A stretch of DNA of 64,000 bases, taken from positions 84,650 to 148,649 of the forward strand of contig NZ_JBFANZ010000009.1 of assembly GCF_040659735.1 (NCBI RefSeq), written 5' to 3'. The notes below the pieces were generated by a model. That model ran no database searches, was not told where the DNA came from, and was given only the letters and a program-made list of their open reading frames with translations. Of this stretch, positions 1 to 8,236 are shown piece by piece. Positions within the stretch are counted from its first letter, which is position 1, and each line of letters starts with the position of its first letter. The position numbers and the translations under genes are program-made. This DNA comes from Micromonospora_I sp040659735 (GTDB lineage Bacteria > Actinomycetota > Actinomycetes > Mycobacteriales > Micromonosporaceae).

Positions 1-24
1 CTGACCTGCGCGACGCAGCGGTGA

Positions 25-60
25 CACGGCTCCGGCCGGATACCTCCGGCCGGAGCCGTG
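25..60. terminator. Long GC-rich hairpin terminator
   Basis: Perfect inverted repeat with 15-bp arms (25-39 and 46-60) around a 6-nt loop (40-45). It lies just past the end of the minus-strand thioredoxin gene and directly after a possible plus-strand stop codon (TGA at 22-24), so it could end transcription from both sides. There is no U tract, as is common in high-GC actinobacteria. Confidence 0.8.
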
Positions 61-95
61 CGCCGTGGTGGTGCGCCGGATCGGATCGGCCCAGC

Positions 96-458
96 TCAGT
101 GGTTGTGGGCGGCGAGCTGCTTGCGCACGTCATCCATGTCCAGCCCGCGCACCTGCTCGATCAGCGACTCGAGCGCCGACTCGGGCAGGGCTCCGGGCTG
201 CGCGAACACGATCACGCCGTCGCGGATGGCCATGATCGTCGGAATCGACCGGATGTCGAACTTGGCGGCGATCTCCTGCTGAGCCTCGGTGTCGAGCTTG
301 CCGAACACGATGTCCGTGTGCTTCTCGGAGGAACGCTCGTAAACCGGGGCGAACCGCAGGCACGGGCCGCACCAGCTCGCCCAGAAGTCGACCAGGACGA
401 TCCCCTCCTCGCTCGTCTTCGAGTCGAAGTTCGCCGTGGTCAGTTCAACGGTCGCCAT
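96..458 (-). CDS. Thioredoxin
   Basis: Cytoplasmic thiol-disulfide oxidoreductase of 120 aa, the normal length for a single-domain thioredoxin. The redox-active motif WCGPC is at residues 29-33 inside the strand-helix context DFWASWCGPC, and the cis-proline follows at residue 73 (RSIPT). No signal peptide or membrane segment is visible, so it should act in the cytosol with thioredoxin reductase. The start ATG (456-458) was chosen because the family begins with a short strand before the fold. Reading further upstream adds over 90 residues of low-complexity sequence unlike thioredoxin. It stands alone and no reductase gene is next to it. Which paralogue it is (TrxA or TrxC type) cannot be told from sequence alone. 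Confidence 0.95.
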   Translation of the reverse strand: MATVELTTANFDSKTSEEGIVLVDFWASWCGPCLRFAPVYERSSEKHTDIVFGKLDTEAQQEIAAKFDIRSIPTIMAIRDGVIVFAQPGALPESALESLIEQVRGLDMDDVRKQLAAHNH

Positions 459-1023
459 TGATCTCTCCGATCGCAAGATTGGCTTACGCCACCAAGAACC
501 CATCCGTACCGTCAGGCATTCCCGGCGGTCGCCGGCTGAAACGCCGCCCGCGTGGTATCCGGGTCGGCGCGGTATCGACGGCGATGGTTCGACCCTCGGC
601 GGCGCGGAGTGTCGGATTACGGCGGACGCAGTGACCGCAAGTAATGGGAGCGTTTCCAAAGCGGGCCGGATCGGCGCCGGGAGGAGTTTCCCGAGCTCCG
701 CCTGAAGAGGGCAAACATCGGCGACGATGATCACGTGGGGGAAGTTGTCCTCTTACGGGCCGTGACGTAACAAAATGGTAACTGTGGCCCCGGTCTCCGG
801 TCGCGCTCTTTCCACCGCTCCGGCCGTCCGGCAGAATCATGGTCAATAAAGCGTGGGCGGCGGGTGCCGGGGAGGGCCCCGCCGCTCATTGCGTCCGGCC
901 CCGTTTTCGGGCCTGCCGCGGCGCCCGTGTGGCGAATCCGGGCCGATCGAACCCCGCCGTCATCCTTAACCCTCGGTAAGGCATGCTGTGCCCTACTTCA
1001 TCGCCGCCTCCGAGGAGTTCACG
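459..1023. other. Divergent intergenic region, no convincing gene
   Basis: 565 bases between the divergent thioredoxin and MaoC-like genes. The reading frames here have no convincing coding pattern or recognisable motif. The region must hold the promoters of both genes. A direct repeat GTAAC-6 nt-GTAAC lies at 767-782 in a locally AT-richer stretch and could be a regulator site. No function can be assigned. Confidence 0.5.
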
Positions 1024-1542
1024 ATGCAGTTCGGCCGGTACTACGAAGAGTTCGAGGTCGGCGCGGTCTACCGGCACTGGCCGGGTAAGACCGTGACGGA
1101 ATACGACGACCACCTCTTCTGCCTGCTCACCATGAACCACCACCCGTTGCACATGGACGCGCATTACGCCGAGTCCACCACCCAGTTCAAGCGCAACGTC
1201 GTGGTCGGCAACTACATCTACTCGCTGCTCCTGGGCATGTCCGTGCCGGACGTCAGCGGCAAGGCGATCGCCAATCTTGAGGTCGAGTCGCTGCGCCACG
1301 TGGCGCCGACCTTCCACGGCGACACCATCTACGGCGAGACCACGGTGTTGGACAAGCGAGAGTCGGGCTCGAAGCCCGACCGCGGGATCGTGGCGGTCGA
1401 GACCAAGGGCTACAAGCAGGACGGCACGATGGTGTGTGTCTTCCGGCGCCGGGTAATGGTTCCGAAGCGGGAGTACGCGGCCGCGGCGGTGCCGGAGGGC
1501 GTCGACCCCGAGCGGCCGAGCTTTCCCGAGCCGCGGGCCTGA
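1024..1542 (+). CDS. MaoC family dehydratase (hot-dog fold enoyl/mesaconyl-CoA hydratase type)
   Basis: 172-aa protein of the MaoC/hydratase-2 hot-dog family, which hydrates or dehydrates acyl-CoA thioesters. The D-x4-H-like catalytic region near the N terminus (EYDDHLFCLLTMNHHPLHMD) and the central strand LEVESLRHVAPTFHGDTIYG are typical of the single-domain group that includes mesaconyl/itaconyl-CoA hydratases. The true substrate cannot be deduced. ATG 1024 is preceded by GAGGAG at 1012-1017, a good ribosome binding site. It is divergent from thioredoxin and is followed after about 110 nt by an unrelated small gene, so no pathway context is available. Confidence 0.85.
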   Translation: MQFGRYYEEFEVGAVYRHWPGKTVTEYDDHLFCLLTMNHHPLHMDAHYAESTTQFKRNVVVGNYIYSLLLGMSVPDVSGKAIANLEVESLRHVAPTFHGDTIYGETTVLDKRESGSKPDRGIVAVETKGYKQDGTMVCVFRRRVMVPKREYAAAAVPEGVDPERPSFPEPRA

Positions 1543-1651
1543 ATCGATCCGGTCGGACGGTGGGGTTCGTGTGCGCCGCCGAAGAGGGATGCAAGGATCA
1601 CAAGCGGCGCAGTGGTGGAAAGTGGGCATATGCTCGCTTCGGGAGGTCGCT

Positions 1652-2185
1652 ATGCCGCGTCGTTCTTCCTCGGGAGACCCGCCCGGCGCCGGCCGGGCCC
1701 TCGGCCAACTGTCCATACCGGCGTTCTCGGCCCCGGAATGGGAACTGCTGACCCGACTGCCCGGACGGGTGATCGTGGTGGCCACCTCGATCGAGGTTGA
1801 CCGTCCCCGGCGAACTGTCGCCGAAGGGCTCGCCGGGCTCGCGGCGATCGCGGCCGGGCGTGCCTTCGACAGCGACCTGGTGCGCGCAGTCGTCGCCAGC
1901 ATCTACACCGAGTCCGATGAGGACCGCCCGGTGAACGGGCGGGCTGTCGACCCGGACGTCGATCTCGCCGCGCTGCTCACGAGCTGCCGGCAGGCGGTCC
2001 GCGTGCTCGTCGAGCGGGCCGACCCGGCCGACTCCGCGGCGTACCGGCAGTGGGTGCAGTGCGTCGCGGCCCGCGGCTTCGACGCCGGCCGTCCCCGCGC
2101 GCTTCCCCCGTTCGGCGTCGCCCAGTTGGCCGCCGCCGAACGGCAGTTCCTCAACGATCTGGGTATCGCGCTCGCGCTGGCCTGA
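1652..2185 (+). CDS. Hypothetical protein, helical, 177 aa
   Basis: I do not recognise a family. The protein is 177 aa, alanine- and arginine-rich and predicted mostly helical, with no membrane segment, signal peptide or cysteine cluster. The acidic centre (YTESDEDRP) is followed by helices ending in FLNDLGIALALA. The start ATG 1652 follows GGGAGG at 1641-1646 with good spacing. Upstream in-frame codons would add residues without a better ribosome site. It lies between a MaoC-like gene and a SpoU methyltransferase in the same direction, but the gaps exceed 100 nt and no operon is obvious. Codon use is like its neighbours. Confidence 0.7.
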   Translation: MPRRSSSGDPPGAGRALGQLSIPAFSAPEWELLTRLPGRVIVVATSIEVDRPRRTVAEGLAGLAAIAAGRAFDSDLVRAVVASIYTESDEDRPVNGRAVDPDVDLAALLTSCRQAVRVLVERADPADSAAYRQWVQCVAARGFDAGRPRALPPFGVAQLAAAERQFLNDLGIALALA

Positions 2186-2314
2186 CGCCCGACCGCGCCA
2201 CGCCGCACCGCTCGTCCCGCCGCCGCCCCAGGCGACAGTCGTCCCGCTGCCCCTGCCGCCCGGCAACGGTCCGCCGCCGCGCCGTACCCTCTGCAGATCG
2301 TGGAGGGTGACCAG

Positions 2315-2923
2315 GTGGACGTCGGTGTCGGACCATGGCCGGGTCCGTGGCCGGACGACCCTCGCTACGACCCGGACCTGCTCGACCAGGGCGACCGCCG
2401 CAACGTGGTGGACCGTTACCGCTACTGGCGGCGGGAGGCGGTCGTGGCCGACCTCGACGAGCGCCGCCACGAGTTCCATGTCGCGATCGAGAACTGGCAG
2501 CACGACTTCAACATCGGCACTGTCGTCCGCAACGCGAACGCCTTTCTCGCCGCCGAGGTGCACATTGTGGGGCGGCGCCGCTGGAACCGGCGGGGCGCCA
2601 TGGTGACGGACCGCTACCAGCACGTCCGGCACCACGAGGCGATCGAAGACTTCGTGACGTGGGCGCACCAGCACGCGTTGTCGGTGGTGGGCATCGACAA
2701 TCTGCCCGGATCGCGCCCCATGGAGACGGTCGTCCTGCCGCGGCGCTGTGTGCTGCTCTTCGGGCAGGAGGGGCCCGGCCTGTCCGAGGCGGCCCGCGCC
2801 GCCTGCGACGCGCTCTTCTCCATCGCCCAGTACGGCTCCACCCGCTCCATCAACGCGGGGGTGGCCAGCGGAATCGCCATGCACGCCTGGATCCGCGCGC
2901 ACGCGGGGCCCCCGCCGGGCTGA
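2315..2923 (+). CDS. TrmH/SpoU family RNA 2'-O-methyltransferase
   Basis: SAM-dependent RNA ribose methyltransferase of the SPOUT (alpha/beta knot) superfamily, 202 aa. All three SpoU motifs are present: motif 1 NIGTVVRNANAF (about residues 66-77), motif 2 LLFGQEGPGLS (147-157) and motif 3 STRSINAGVASGIA (175-188), which forms the knot and cofactor site. The N-terminal ~50 residues are an acidic/aromatic extension without a recognisable RNA-binding domain, so tRNA or rRNA could be the target. GTG 2315 was preferred because GGAGG lies about 7 nt upstream. An in-frame GTG at 2300, with TACCCT at 2284-2289 as a possible -10 box, would add five residues. Confidence 0.85.
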   Translation: MDVGVGPWPGPWPDDPRYDPDLLDQGDRRNVVDRYRYWRREAVVADLDERRHEFHVAIENWQHDFNIGTVVRNANAFLAAEVHIVGRRRWNRRGAMVTDRYQHVRHHEAIEDFVTWAHQHALSVVGIDNLPGSRPMETVVLPRRCVLLFGQEGPGLSEAARAACDALFSIAQYGSTRSINAGVASGIAMHAWIRAHAGPPPG

Positions 2924-3046
2924 ACCCCGCCGGGCTCGGTTTCCGCCGGCGGCTGTTGAGGCACCTGCGCCACGCGCGGCAGGTGACCGAAAAGGGCGGT
3001 TCGCTTGACTTGTGGCGAGTGGCGCAGCACCGTAGGTGGTGTGGGT

Positions 3047-3733
3047 GTGGCGACGAGTTGTCCACGTTGCGGCCGTGATGTTCGGCCGCCGGACCTGATG
3101 CATACCGACTGGCGCTGCGATGGCTGCGGTCCGGTGCCACCGCTGCACGCCGCCGAGCACATCGGACCCGAGATCGTCGACACCGTCGCCGCCCGGGTCG
3201 CCGCCGGACCGACCGGCCACGGCGGGCAACCCGTTCCTCTGTGGTGCCCGTGGCCGCCGCTGCCCGGCTGGACGATGACCGGTGTCGCCTGGGCCGGTGA
3301 CGACCGCACCGGCGTACGGGCCACGGCGGCCACGTTCAGCGGCCCGGCGCCCCTCGGTGGCGGGCCCGCCGACCTGATGCTCGTGGCGGAGGAGCCCGGA
3401 GTCGGCCTGGGCATGCGCTTCGCCGGCATCGCGGGACCGGATCCGGGCGCTCTGCTCGCCGACGTGATGACGGACGCGACGGGTGGCGGCACGGGAGCAC
3501 ACGCGAAGATCAGGGCGGGCGGTCACCCCACTCCACTGTGGGCGGTGCAGTCACCGGTCGACCGCAGTGCCTATGCTGGAGAGGCTCGTGGGATGTGGCT
3601 CTATGCGATAGCGTGGCCAGCGAGCGCGGGCTATCTCCTCGCGGAGGACGTGATTTTGCACGATCTCTCCGAGTGGGTGCCGCCCGAGCTCGTGTACGGA
3701 GCGCCTTCTCCGTACCTGCACGGAAAAGCGTGA
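3047..3733 (+). CDS. DUF6758-like protein with N-terminal zinc ribbon
   Basis: 228-aa protein with an N-terminal zinc ribbon: CxxC at residues 5-8 and CxxC at 24-27, with DLMHTDW between. The rest is a glycine/proline-rich globular domain containing PLWCPWPPLPGW and LMLVAEEPGVGLGMRF. It resembles the actinobacterial family I know as DUF6758, of unknown function. That assignment is from memory of the N-terminal pattern. GTG 3047 was chosen because the zinc ribbon starts right after it. TTG 3005 and GTG 3041 are also in frame. The gene precedes a 52-aa membrane peptide and a PH-domain protein in the same direction. Confidence 0.7.
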   Translation: MATSCPRCGRDVRPPDLMHTDWRCDGCGPVPPLHAAEHIGPEIVDTVAARVAAGPTGHGGQPVPLWCPWPPLPGWTMTGVAWAGDDRTGVRATAATFSGPAPLGGGPADLMLVAEEPGVGLGMRFAGIAGPDPGALLADVMTDATGGGTGAHAKIRAGGHPTPLWAVQSPVDRSAYAGEARGMWLYAIAWPASAGYLLAEDVILHDLSEWVPPELVYGAPSPYLHGKA

Positions 3734-3837
3734 GCTCTTTTCCCGCGATGGGGTGACCACCGCAAGGTGTATGACTGTTATTCTGGTTCTGCCGTGACGA
3801 TCGTCTCGGCGCGCCACACGGAGGGGGCTGGCCCGCA

Positions 3838-3996
3838 ATGGTCAAGAAGATCCTCACCTGGGGCGGAATCGCCTTCCTGATATTTTTCATCGCGTTCCGG
3901 CCGGACTCGGCGGCCGACGTGTTCAAGTCGCTCGGCGCGGGCATCATGGACATAGCGCAAGGTTTCGGCGACTTCTTCACGAGCCTCGTCGCCTAG
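3838..3996 (+). CDS. Small single-span membrane protein, 52 aa
   Basis: Short ORF with one hydrophobic helix near the N terminus (ILTWGGIAFLIFFIAF, about residues 5-20), then an amphipathic stretch ending GFGDFFTSLVA. A GGAGGGGG-like ribosome site at about 3820-3827 precedes ATG 3838. The stop is 6 nt before the next gene, so the two are probably co-transcribed with the PH-domain membrane protein. High GC at third codon positions supports coding. Its job is unknown. It may be a small partner of the downstream membrane protein. Confidence 0.75.
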   Translation: MVKKILTWGGIAFLIFFIAFRPDSAADVFKSLGAGIMDIAQGFGDFFTSLVA

Positions 3997-4002
3997 CCGT
4001 CG

Positions 4003-4878
4003 ATGGGCAGCCCGTCCACGGAGCCTCCAGACCCAGACGAGGAATCCGCCCGTCGCCGAAGGCAGCGGGACACGGAGCCGATCCCTCGCCTGCAACCTGA
4101 CGAGGGCCCGGGCTACGGCGACCGCCCCTCCTACTCGGACGGCCCGTCCTACTCCCGGACGGTTTACGGCGGCGATCAGGGCGGCGGCACCAACAAGGTG
4201 GACGAGGAGCCGATCCTCAGCTACGCCCCACCGGACATCTCGGCCGAAGAACTCGCCGGTCTGCAGATCGACTCATCCGGCAACATCGTCCGCCCGCGGC
4301 GTGTGCTCCCACTCGAGGACGAGCCGACGTCGCTGGTGGCCCGCTACCTCTTCCCGACCGAGCGGTTCCGGGGCGAGTGGAAGCGGCACTGGATCCATCT
4401 CACCACACCGCTGCTCGTTGGCATCTTCGCCACCTTTGTTCTCGGCTACCTCTCCGGTTACCTGGCCGGTCAGCAGGTCAGCGGGCTGACCACCGCCGTC
4501 GTCCTGATCTGGTTCGTGGTTCTGGGATGGGTGGCCTGGCGCATCGCCGACTGGTATTTCGACCGCTTCATCCTGAGCAATAAGCGGGTGATGGTGGTCA
4601 ACGGCATTGTGACCCGCAAGGTCGCGATGATGCCGCTGCTGCGGGTCACCGACATGAAATACGAGCAGTCACCGCTCGGCCGGTTCCTCAACTACGGCAC
4701 TTTCGTTCTTGAATCCGCTGGTCAGGACCAGGCATTGCGCGAGATCAAGCACCTGCCCAACCCCAACGAGCTCTACCTGCGGGTCGTCGAAGAGATGTAC
4801 GAGCCGCAGGCGGTCGAGGCGCGCTTGGGCAAGGAAGAAGCCCAGCGCAAGAAGGAAGAAGAGGAAGACGGTTCGTGA
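4003..4878 (+). CDS. Bacterial PH (bPH2/YdbS-like) domain membrane protein
   Basis: 291-aa membrane protein. Residues 1-125 are a charged, low-complexity cytoplasmic arm rich in S, Y, P, E and D. Two transmembrane helices follow (about 133-156 and 162-181). After them comes a bacterial pleckstrin-homology-like domain with the hallmark start DRFILSNKRVMVVNGIVTRK and PLLRVTDMKYEQSPLGRFLNYG. The C-terminal 30 residues are a charged coil (KEEAQRKKEEEE). Family members sit in the cell envelope and their molecular role is mostly unproven. The start is 6 nt after the preceding small membrane gene and has no clear ribosome site, which suggests translational coupling. The tyrosine/serine-rich arm could be a phosphorylation target (inference). 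Confidence 0.85.
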   Translation: MGSPSTEPPDPDEESARRRRQRDTEPIPRLQPDEGPGYGDRPSYSDGPSYSRTVYGGDQGGGTNKVDEEPILSYAPPDISAEELAGLQIDSSGNIVRPRRVLPLEDEPTSLVARYLFPTERFRGEWKRHWIHLTTPLLVGIFATFVLGYLSGYLAGQQVSGLTTAVVLIWFVVLGWVAWRIADWYFDRFILSNKRVMVVNGIVTRKVAMMPLLRVTDMKYEQSPLGRFLNYGTFVLESAGQDQALREIKHLPNPNELYLRVVEEMYEPQAVEARLGKEEAQRKKEEEEDGS

Positions 4879-4886
4879 TGCTTGCT

Positions 4887-4901
4887 GTCCGATCATCGGA
4901 C
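4887..4901. repeat. Short palindrome upstream of the ECF sigma gene
   Basis: Inverted repeat with 7-bp arms and a single-base centre (GTCCGAT-C-ATCGGAC), 9 nt after the PH-domain gene and about 85 nt before the sigma factor start. It could be a weak terminator or a regulator site. The sequence does not decide. Confidence 0.4.
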
Positions 4902-4985
4902 GACAAGTTGGACCCATCCACGATGTAGCTCGCATGCCGACTGTGAAAACGTTGCAATTGGCAAGCAGTCACGGGGAGGCGTCAA

Positions 4986-5675
4986 GTGGCGGCGACGCAC
5001 ACGATGGAGGAGGAGTTCCGCGAATTCGTCGCGGCCCGCTCCGCCGCCCTGCTGCGCACCGCCTACCTCCTCGCGGGTGACTGGGCCACCGCCGAGGACC
5101 TGCTGCAGACCGCCCTGACCAAGACCTACCTGGCCTGGAAACGGCTGGGCGAGATCGAGGCGGTGGAGCCGTACGCGCGCCGCGTGCTGGTCAACACGGC
5201 GACCAGTTGGTGGCGGCGGCGCTGGCACGGCGAGCGTCCGACCGAGGTCCTCCCCGAACGGGCGGCCCCCGACCGCATCGAGGAGCAACTCGAGCGCGAC
5301 GCGCTGTGGCGGCACGTGAAGGCGCTGCCGGCCCGTCAGCGCGCCGTGCTGGTGCTGCGCTTCTACGAAGACCTGTCCGAGGCGCAGACCGCGGCGCTGC
5401 TCGACATCTCGCCCGGGACCGTCAAGAGCCAGACGTCCCGCGCCCTCAACACCCTGCGACAGCGGCTCCACGCCGAGGGCGGCGAACTGGGCCGCCGGCG
5501 TCAACAGCAACCGACCATCCCATCGCCGCGCCGGACCCCGGCACCGCGCACGATCGCGTCCCCGCCGCTACCGCAGCCCGCGGACCCGCTCCCACCACCT
5601 GCCGCCACACCCGCGCCGGCGCCTGCGGGCACATCCTCGCGGCCGGCGTACGCGGCGGCGATGGAAGAGCGGTGA
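4986..5675 (+). CDS. SigE-family ECF RNA polymerase sigma factor
   Basis: 229-aa extracytoplasmic-function sigma factor of the actinobacterial SigE (sigma-70 family SigE subfamily) type. Region 2 spans about residues 8-80 (FVAARSAALLRTAYLLAGDW, ARRVLVNTATSWWRRR) and region 4 about 105-160 (LPARQRAVLVLRFYEDLSEA, then the helix-turn-helix around LLDISPGTVKSQTSRAL). A proline-rich tail of about 60 residues follows. GTG 4986 has a strong GGGGAGG at 4973-4979. Its stop overlaps the start of the next gene (GTGA), so the membrane protein that follows is translationally coupled and is a candidate regulator or output. No zinc-binding anti-sigma domain is encoded nearby. Confidence 0.93.
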   Translation: MAATHTMEEEFREFVAARSAALLRTAYLLAGDWATAEDLLQTALTKTYLAWKRLGEIEAVEPYARRVLVNTATSWWRRRWHGERPTEVLPERAAPDRIEEQLERDALWRHVKALPARQRAVLVLRFYEDLSEAQTAALLDISPGTVKSQTSRALNTLRQRLHAEGGELGRRRQQQPTIPSPRRTPAPRTIASPPLPQPADPLPPPAATPAPAPAGTSSRPAYAAAMEER

Positions 5676-6847
5676 CCGTGCTCGAGGAGGCGATCCGGGA
5701 GGTCTTCACGTCCCGGGTCGAGTCGCCCCCGGTCGCCGACGACATCGCCGGGCGGGTGATCCGGCGCGGTCGGGCGCTGCGCCGTCGCCGCAGCGTCGGG
5801 TCCTCGGTGGCCGCGACGCTCGCGCTCGCCCTCACCCTGACCGGGTCCCTGTGGCTACGGGGCTGGTCGATGGCGGAGAACGCGCCGACCGCCGGGTTCG
5901 CGGCCGGCTTCGACGGCGGGCCCGACACGACCGCCCCGACGGGTGGCCTCCCCACCGGGCTGCTGCACAGCACGAGGATCGGACTCGACCTGCGGGTCGG
6001 TGATCGGCTCTGGACGGCGGACGGCCGGAAGCTGGCACTCGACGGGGTCGGCGAGATACGCCGCGTGTACCGCGTCCCGGCGGGCTGGGTCTACGCAGGA
6101 GCCACGGAGATCCGGCTCCTGCGCGAGGACGGCAGCTCGATCGGATTGACCACCGCTGCCTCGACCTGGATCGTCAGCCCGGACGGGGGTCGACTGGCCC
6201 TGGTCGCCGACACCGTGCTGCAGGTGGGCACGATCGGCCCCGCCGGCCTGACGCTCGCGGCCAAGGCCGCCGTACCCCTCGGGGCCGCGCCTGTCGCGTT
6301 CCTCGGCGAGCGCATCGTCATCGCGGGCCCGTCCGGGCAGTCGACCGGTTACGACTACCTGAACCCGGGCAAAACCTATAAGCCCACCTGGAACACCGAG
6401 GTGGCCGCGGTCTACGGGCCGCACCGCGACCGGGTCGTGGGTCTGGTCAGGCGCCCCGATCGGCAGGACACCTGCCTCGCCGCGATCGAGGCGAAGTCCG
6501 CCGGACTGCGGGTTGCCCGCACCGGCGCGTGTCTGCCCGATCTGCACCCGGCCGAGTCGGAGGGACTCCTGTCGCCCGACGGCGCCCGGCTCGTTGAGCC
6601 CGGTCGGGACGCCCTCACGCTGCTCGACGTCGACCGGGCACTCCTCGGCCAGCGCGTCGGCGTCGTCTGCCCGCTCCGCACCACCGTTCCGCCGGCCTGG
6701 GTCGACAGCGCGACCGTCATCGGCGCCGATGAACGCGGAGCGGTCAGGTGCGGCACCGACGGCACGCAGGAGATCGTTCCGGTGCCGTCCGACATCGGGG
6801 CGGGGTGGCGGCTCGTGCCGAGGCTGACCCCGGTCGCGGCCGGCTAG
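5672..6847 (+). CDS. Membrane-anchored propeller-like protein, copy 1 (sigma-linked)
   Basis: 391-aa protein with a ~40-residue arginine-ending cytoplasmic segment, one transmembrane helix (about 43-62), and a large outside region of repeated beta-strand units (LLREDGSS, IVSPDGGRLALV, YLNPGKTYKPTWNTEVAAVYG) that resembles a beta-propeller. It is a clear paralogue of the next gene: both carry a PxWNT...VYGP segment and the same N-terminal layout. GTG 5672 overlaps the sigma factor stop by 4 nt; GTG 5678 is an in-frame alternative. By position it could sense the envelope state or restrain the sigma factor, but it lacks the anti-sigma zinc motif, so this is inference only. Confidence 0.75.
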   Translation: MTVLEEAIREVFTSRVESPPVADDIAGRVIRRGRALRRRRSVGSSVAATLALALTLTGSLWLRGWSMAENAPTAGFAAGFDGGPDTTAPTGGLPTGLLHSTRIGLDLRVGDRLWTADGRKLALDGVGEIRRVYRVPAGWVYAGATEIRLLREDGSSIGLTTAASTWIVSPDGGRLALVADTVLQVGTIGPAGLTLAAKAAVPLGAAPVAFLGERIVIAGPSGQSTGYDYLNPGKTYKPTWNTEVAAVYGPHRDRVVGLVRRPDRQDTCLAAIEAKSAGLRVARTGACLPDLHPAESEGLLSPDGARLVEPGRDALTLLDVDRALLGQRVGVVCPLRTTVPPAWVDSATVIGADERGAVRCGTDGTQEIVPVPSDIGAGWRLVPRLTPVAAG

Positions 6848-6906
6848 ATCCTGCCACGGATCTTTGCGATGGCAACCTTCCGCCGCGGCAGCGGCGTCCA
6901 TTCGTC

Positions 6907-8202
6907 GTGACGTCGCCCGAACTGGAAATGGCGCTACGGGAAACCCTGTCCCGCCAAGCCGGGCCGTCACGTGCGGTCCCCGATCTGGCCGGCCCGGCCA
7001 TCCGCGCCGCCCGCCGGATCCGGCGACGCCGCTCGGCAGCCGCTGCGTCGGTGGTCGCGGTCGCTGTGGCCGCCGCGACCGTCAGCGGATGGCAGCTCGC
7101 CGGGTCCGCCGCTGACCGCGGCGCGCACGTGCCGGTCGTTGACGCGGCGCGCGCCGTCGCGCCTCCCGCGATGACGCCCACCCCGACCCCGACCCCGAGT
7201 GCCGAGCCGCTCGCCGCCGCCGGCCACCTCACGCCGCAGCCGCTCGCCGCCATCCGGACCCCCCCGGTCGACCTGGTCGTCGCCGCGCGTCTCGACACGA
7301 CCGACGGGGAGCGGATGGATCTCTCCGTGCTCGGCACGGTGACGCAGGCGCGGCGGGGCGACGAGGGCTGGTTGGTGGTCGCCACGGCCCCCGCCGGCCG
7401 ACCCGCGCTCTGGTTCGTCACTCCGGCCCACCCCCCGAAGCCGCTGCTCCCCACAGCGGACGCGGTGGCTCTCGCCCCCGACGGTCGGCACGTGAGCTGG
7501 CTGGCGACCGGCCGGACCTCCGTCGCCGCGGTGACCGCCGGCCGGCTGACCGGCATCCGGCAGACCCCGGTGCCCCCGCGCAGCCGACCGATCGGGTTCG
7601 TCGGTGACGGGGTCCTGCTGACCCGTCAGCTGTCCGGCGGGGAGATCGAGGGCTACGACATCTGGTGGCCGGAGCGCGGCCCGTACCAGCCGGCCTGGAA
7701 CACGTCACTGATCGGCGTCTACGGCCCGCTGCCGGACGGGCGTACCGTGGTCGCCCAGGTCGCCGGGGAAGCCGGACGCCCGTGTCTGGCGCTGCTCGAC
7801 GCGGATCGGGGACTGCCCGTGGTCAAGCGCGCCTGTGCGTTGCCGCTCGCCGCCGGTGGCCCCGGCACCGTCTCCCCGGACGGGCGCTGGCTGATGGCGA
7901 ACAGTTCCCCGTCGACACCCGCCGGCGCAGCGACCGCCTTTCCGGCCCCGACGGCGCTGCTCGTCGAGTTGCCCACGGCGTTCCGACCGCGTCCCGCCTC
8001 GCGGAAGGCGGGCCCCCGGCTCACCGGCGCCGCCGTCTGGACCGACCCGGGCACGGTGATCCATCCGGGCGGTGCGGCGGAGTTGGTCCGGGTCAGCGCG
8101 GACCGGCTCGCCGACGGTGACCCGACCGCGGTGGAACGCGTTCCGGTGCCCGGCGCCCGTCCGGATGACCAGTTGATTGTCGTGCCCGGCGCGGCGGGCT
8201 GA
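6907..8202 (+). CDS. Membrane-anchored propeller-like protein, copy 2
   Basis: 431-aa paralogue of the preceding gene. Residues 1-43 are cytoplasmic and end in an arginine cluster (RAARRIRRRRS). One transmembrane helix follows (about 44-60), then a Thr/Pro linker (PTPTPTPS, about 90-97) and an outside domain of strand-turn repeats such as ALAPDGRHVSWL and TVSPDGRWLMAN. The segment YQPAWNTSLIGVYGP aligns with the matching stretch in copy 1, showing a tandem duplication with strong divergence. GTG 6907 was chosen because it gives the same N-terminal layout as copy 1. The 59-nt gap and same direction suggest one transcript with the sigma factor. Function unknown. Confidence 0.72.
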   Translation: MTSPELEMALRETLSRQAGPSRAVPDLAGPAIRAARRIRRRRSAAAASVVAVAVAAATVSGWQLAGSAADRGAHVPVVDAARAVAPPAMTPTPTPTPSAEPLAAAGHLTPQPLAAIRTPPVDLVVAARLDTTDGERMDLSVLGTVTQARRGDEGWLVVATAPAGRPALWFVTPAHPPKPLLPTADAVALAPDGRHVSWLATGRTSVAAVTAGRLTGIRQTPVPPRSRPIGFVGDGVLLTRQLSGGEIEGYDIWWPERGPYQPAWNTSLIGVYGPLPDGRTVVAQVAGEAGRPCLALLDADRGLPVVKRACALPLAAGGPGTVSPDGRWLMANSSPSTPAGAATAFPAPTALLVELPTAFRPRPASRKAGPRLTGAAVWTDPGTVIHPGGAAELVRVSADRLADGDPTAVERVPVPGARPDDQLIVVPGAAG

Positions 8203-8223
8203 CCTGGCCGCACGTCCCGCGGG

Positions 8224-8229
8224 TAACGT
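8224..8229 (+). promoter_or_regulatory. -10 box TAACGT, leaderless PHP gene
   Basis: TAACGT fits TANNNT and ends 7 nt before ATG 8237. No Shine-Dalgarno sequence precedes that ATG, so the transcript probably starts at or next to the start codon. Confidence 0.5.
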
Positions 8230-8236
8230 GCGGACG

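Noticed and set aside
1..24. Possible 3' end of a plus-strand gene ending in TGA at 22-24
   Set aside because: Only eight codons are visible. The adjacent hairpin is compatible but not proof.
484..846. Minus-strand open frame upstream of thioredoxin
   Set aside because: No ribosome site or recognisable motif, and it reads as arginine-rich low-complexity sequence.
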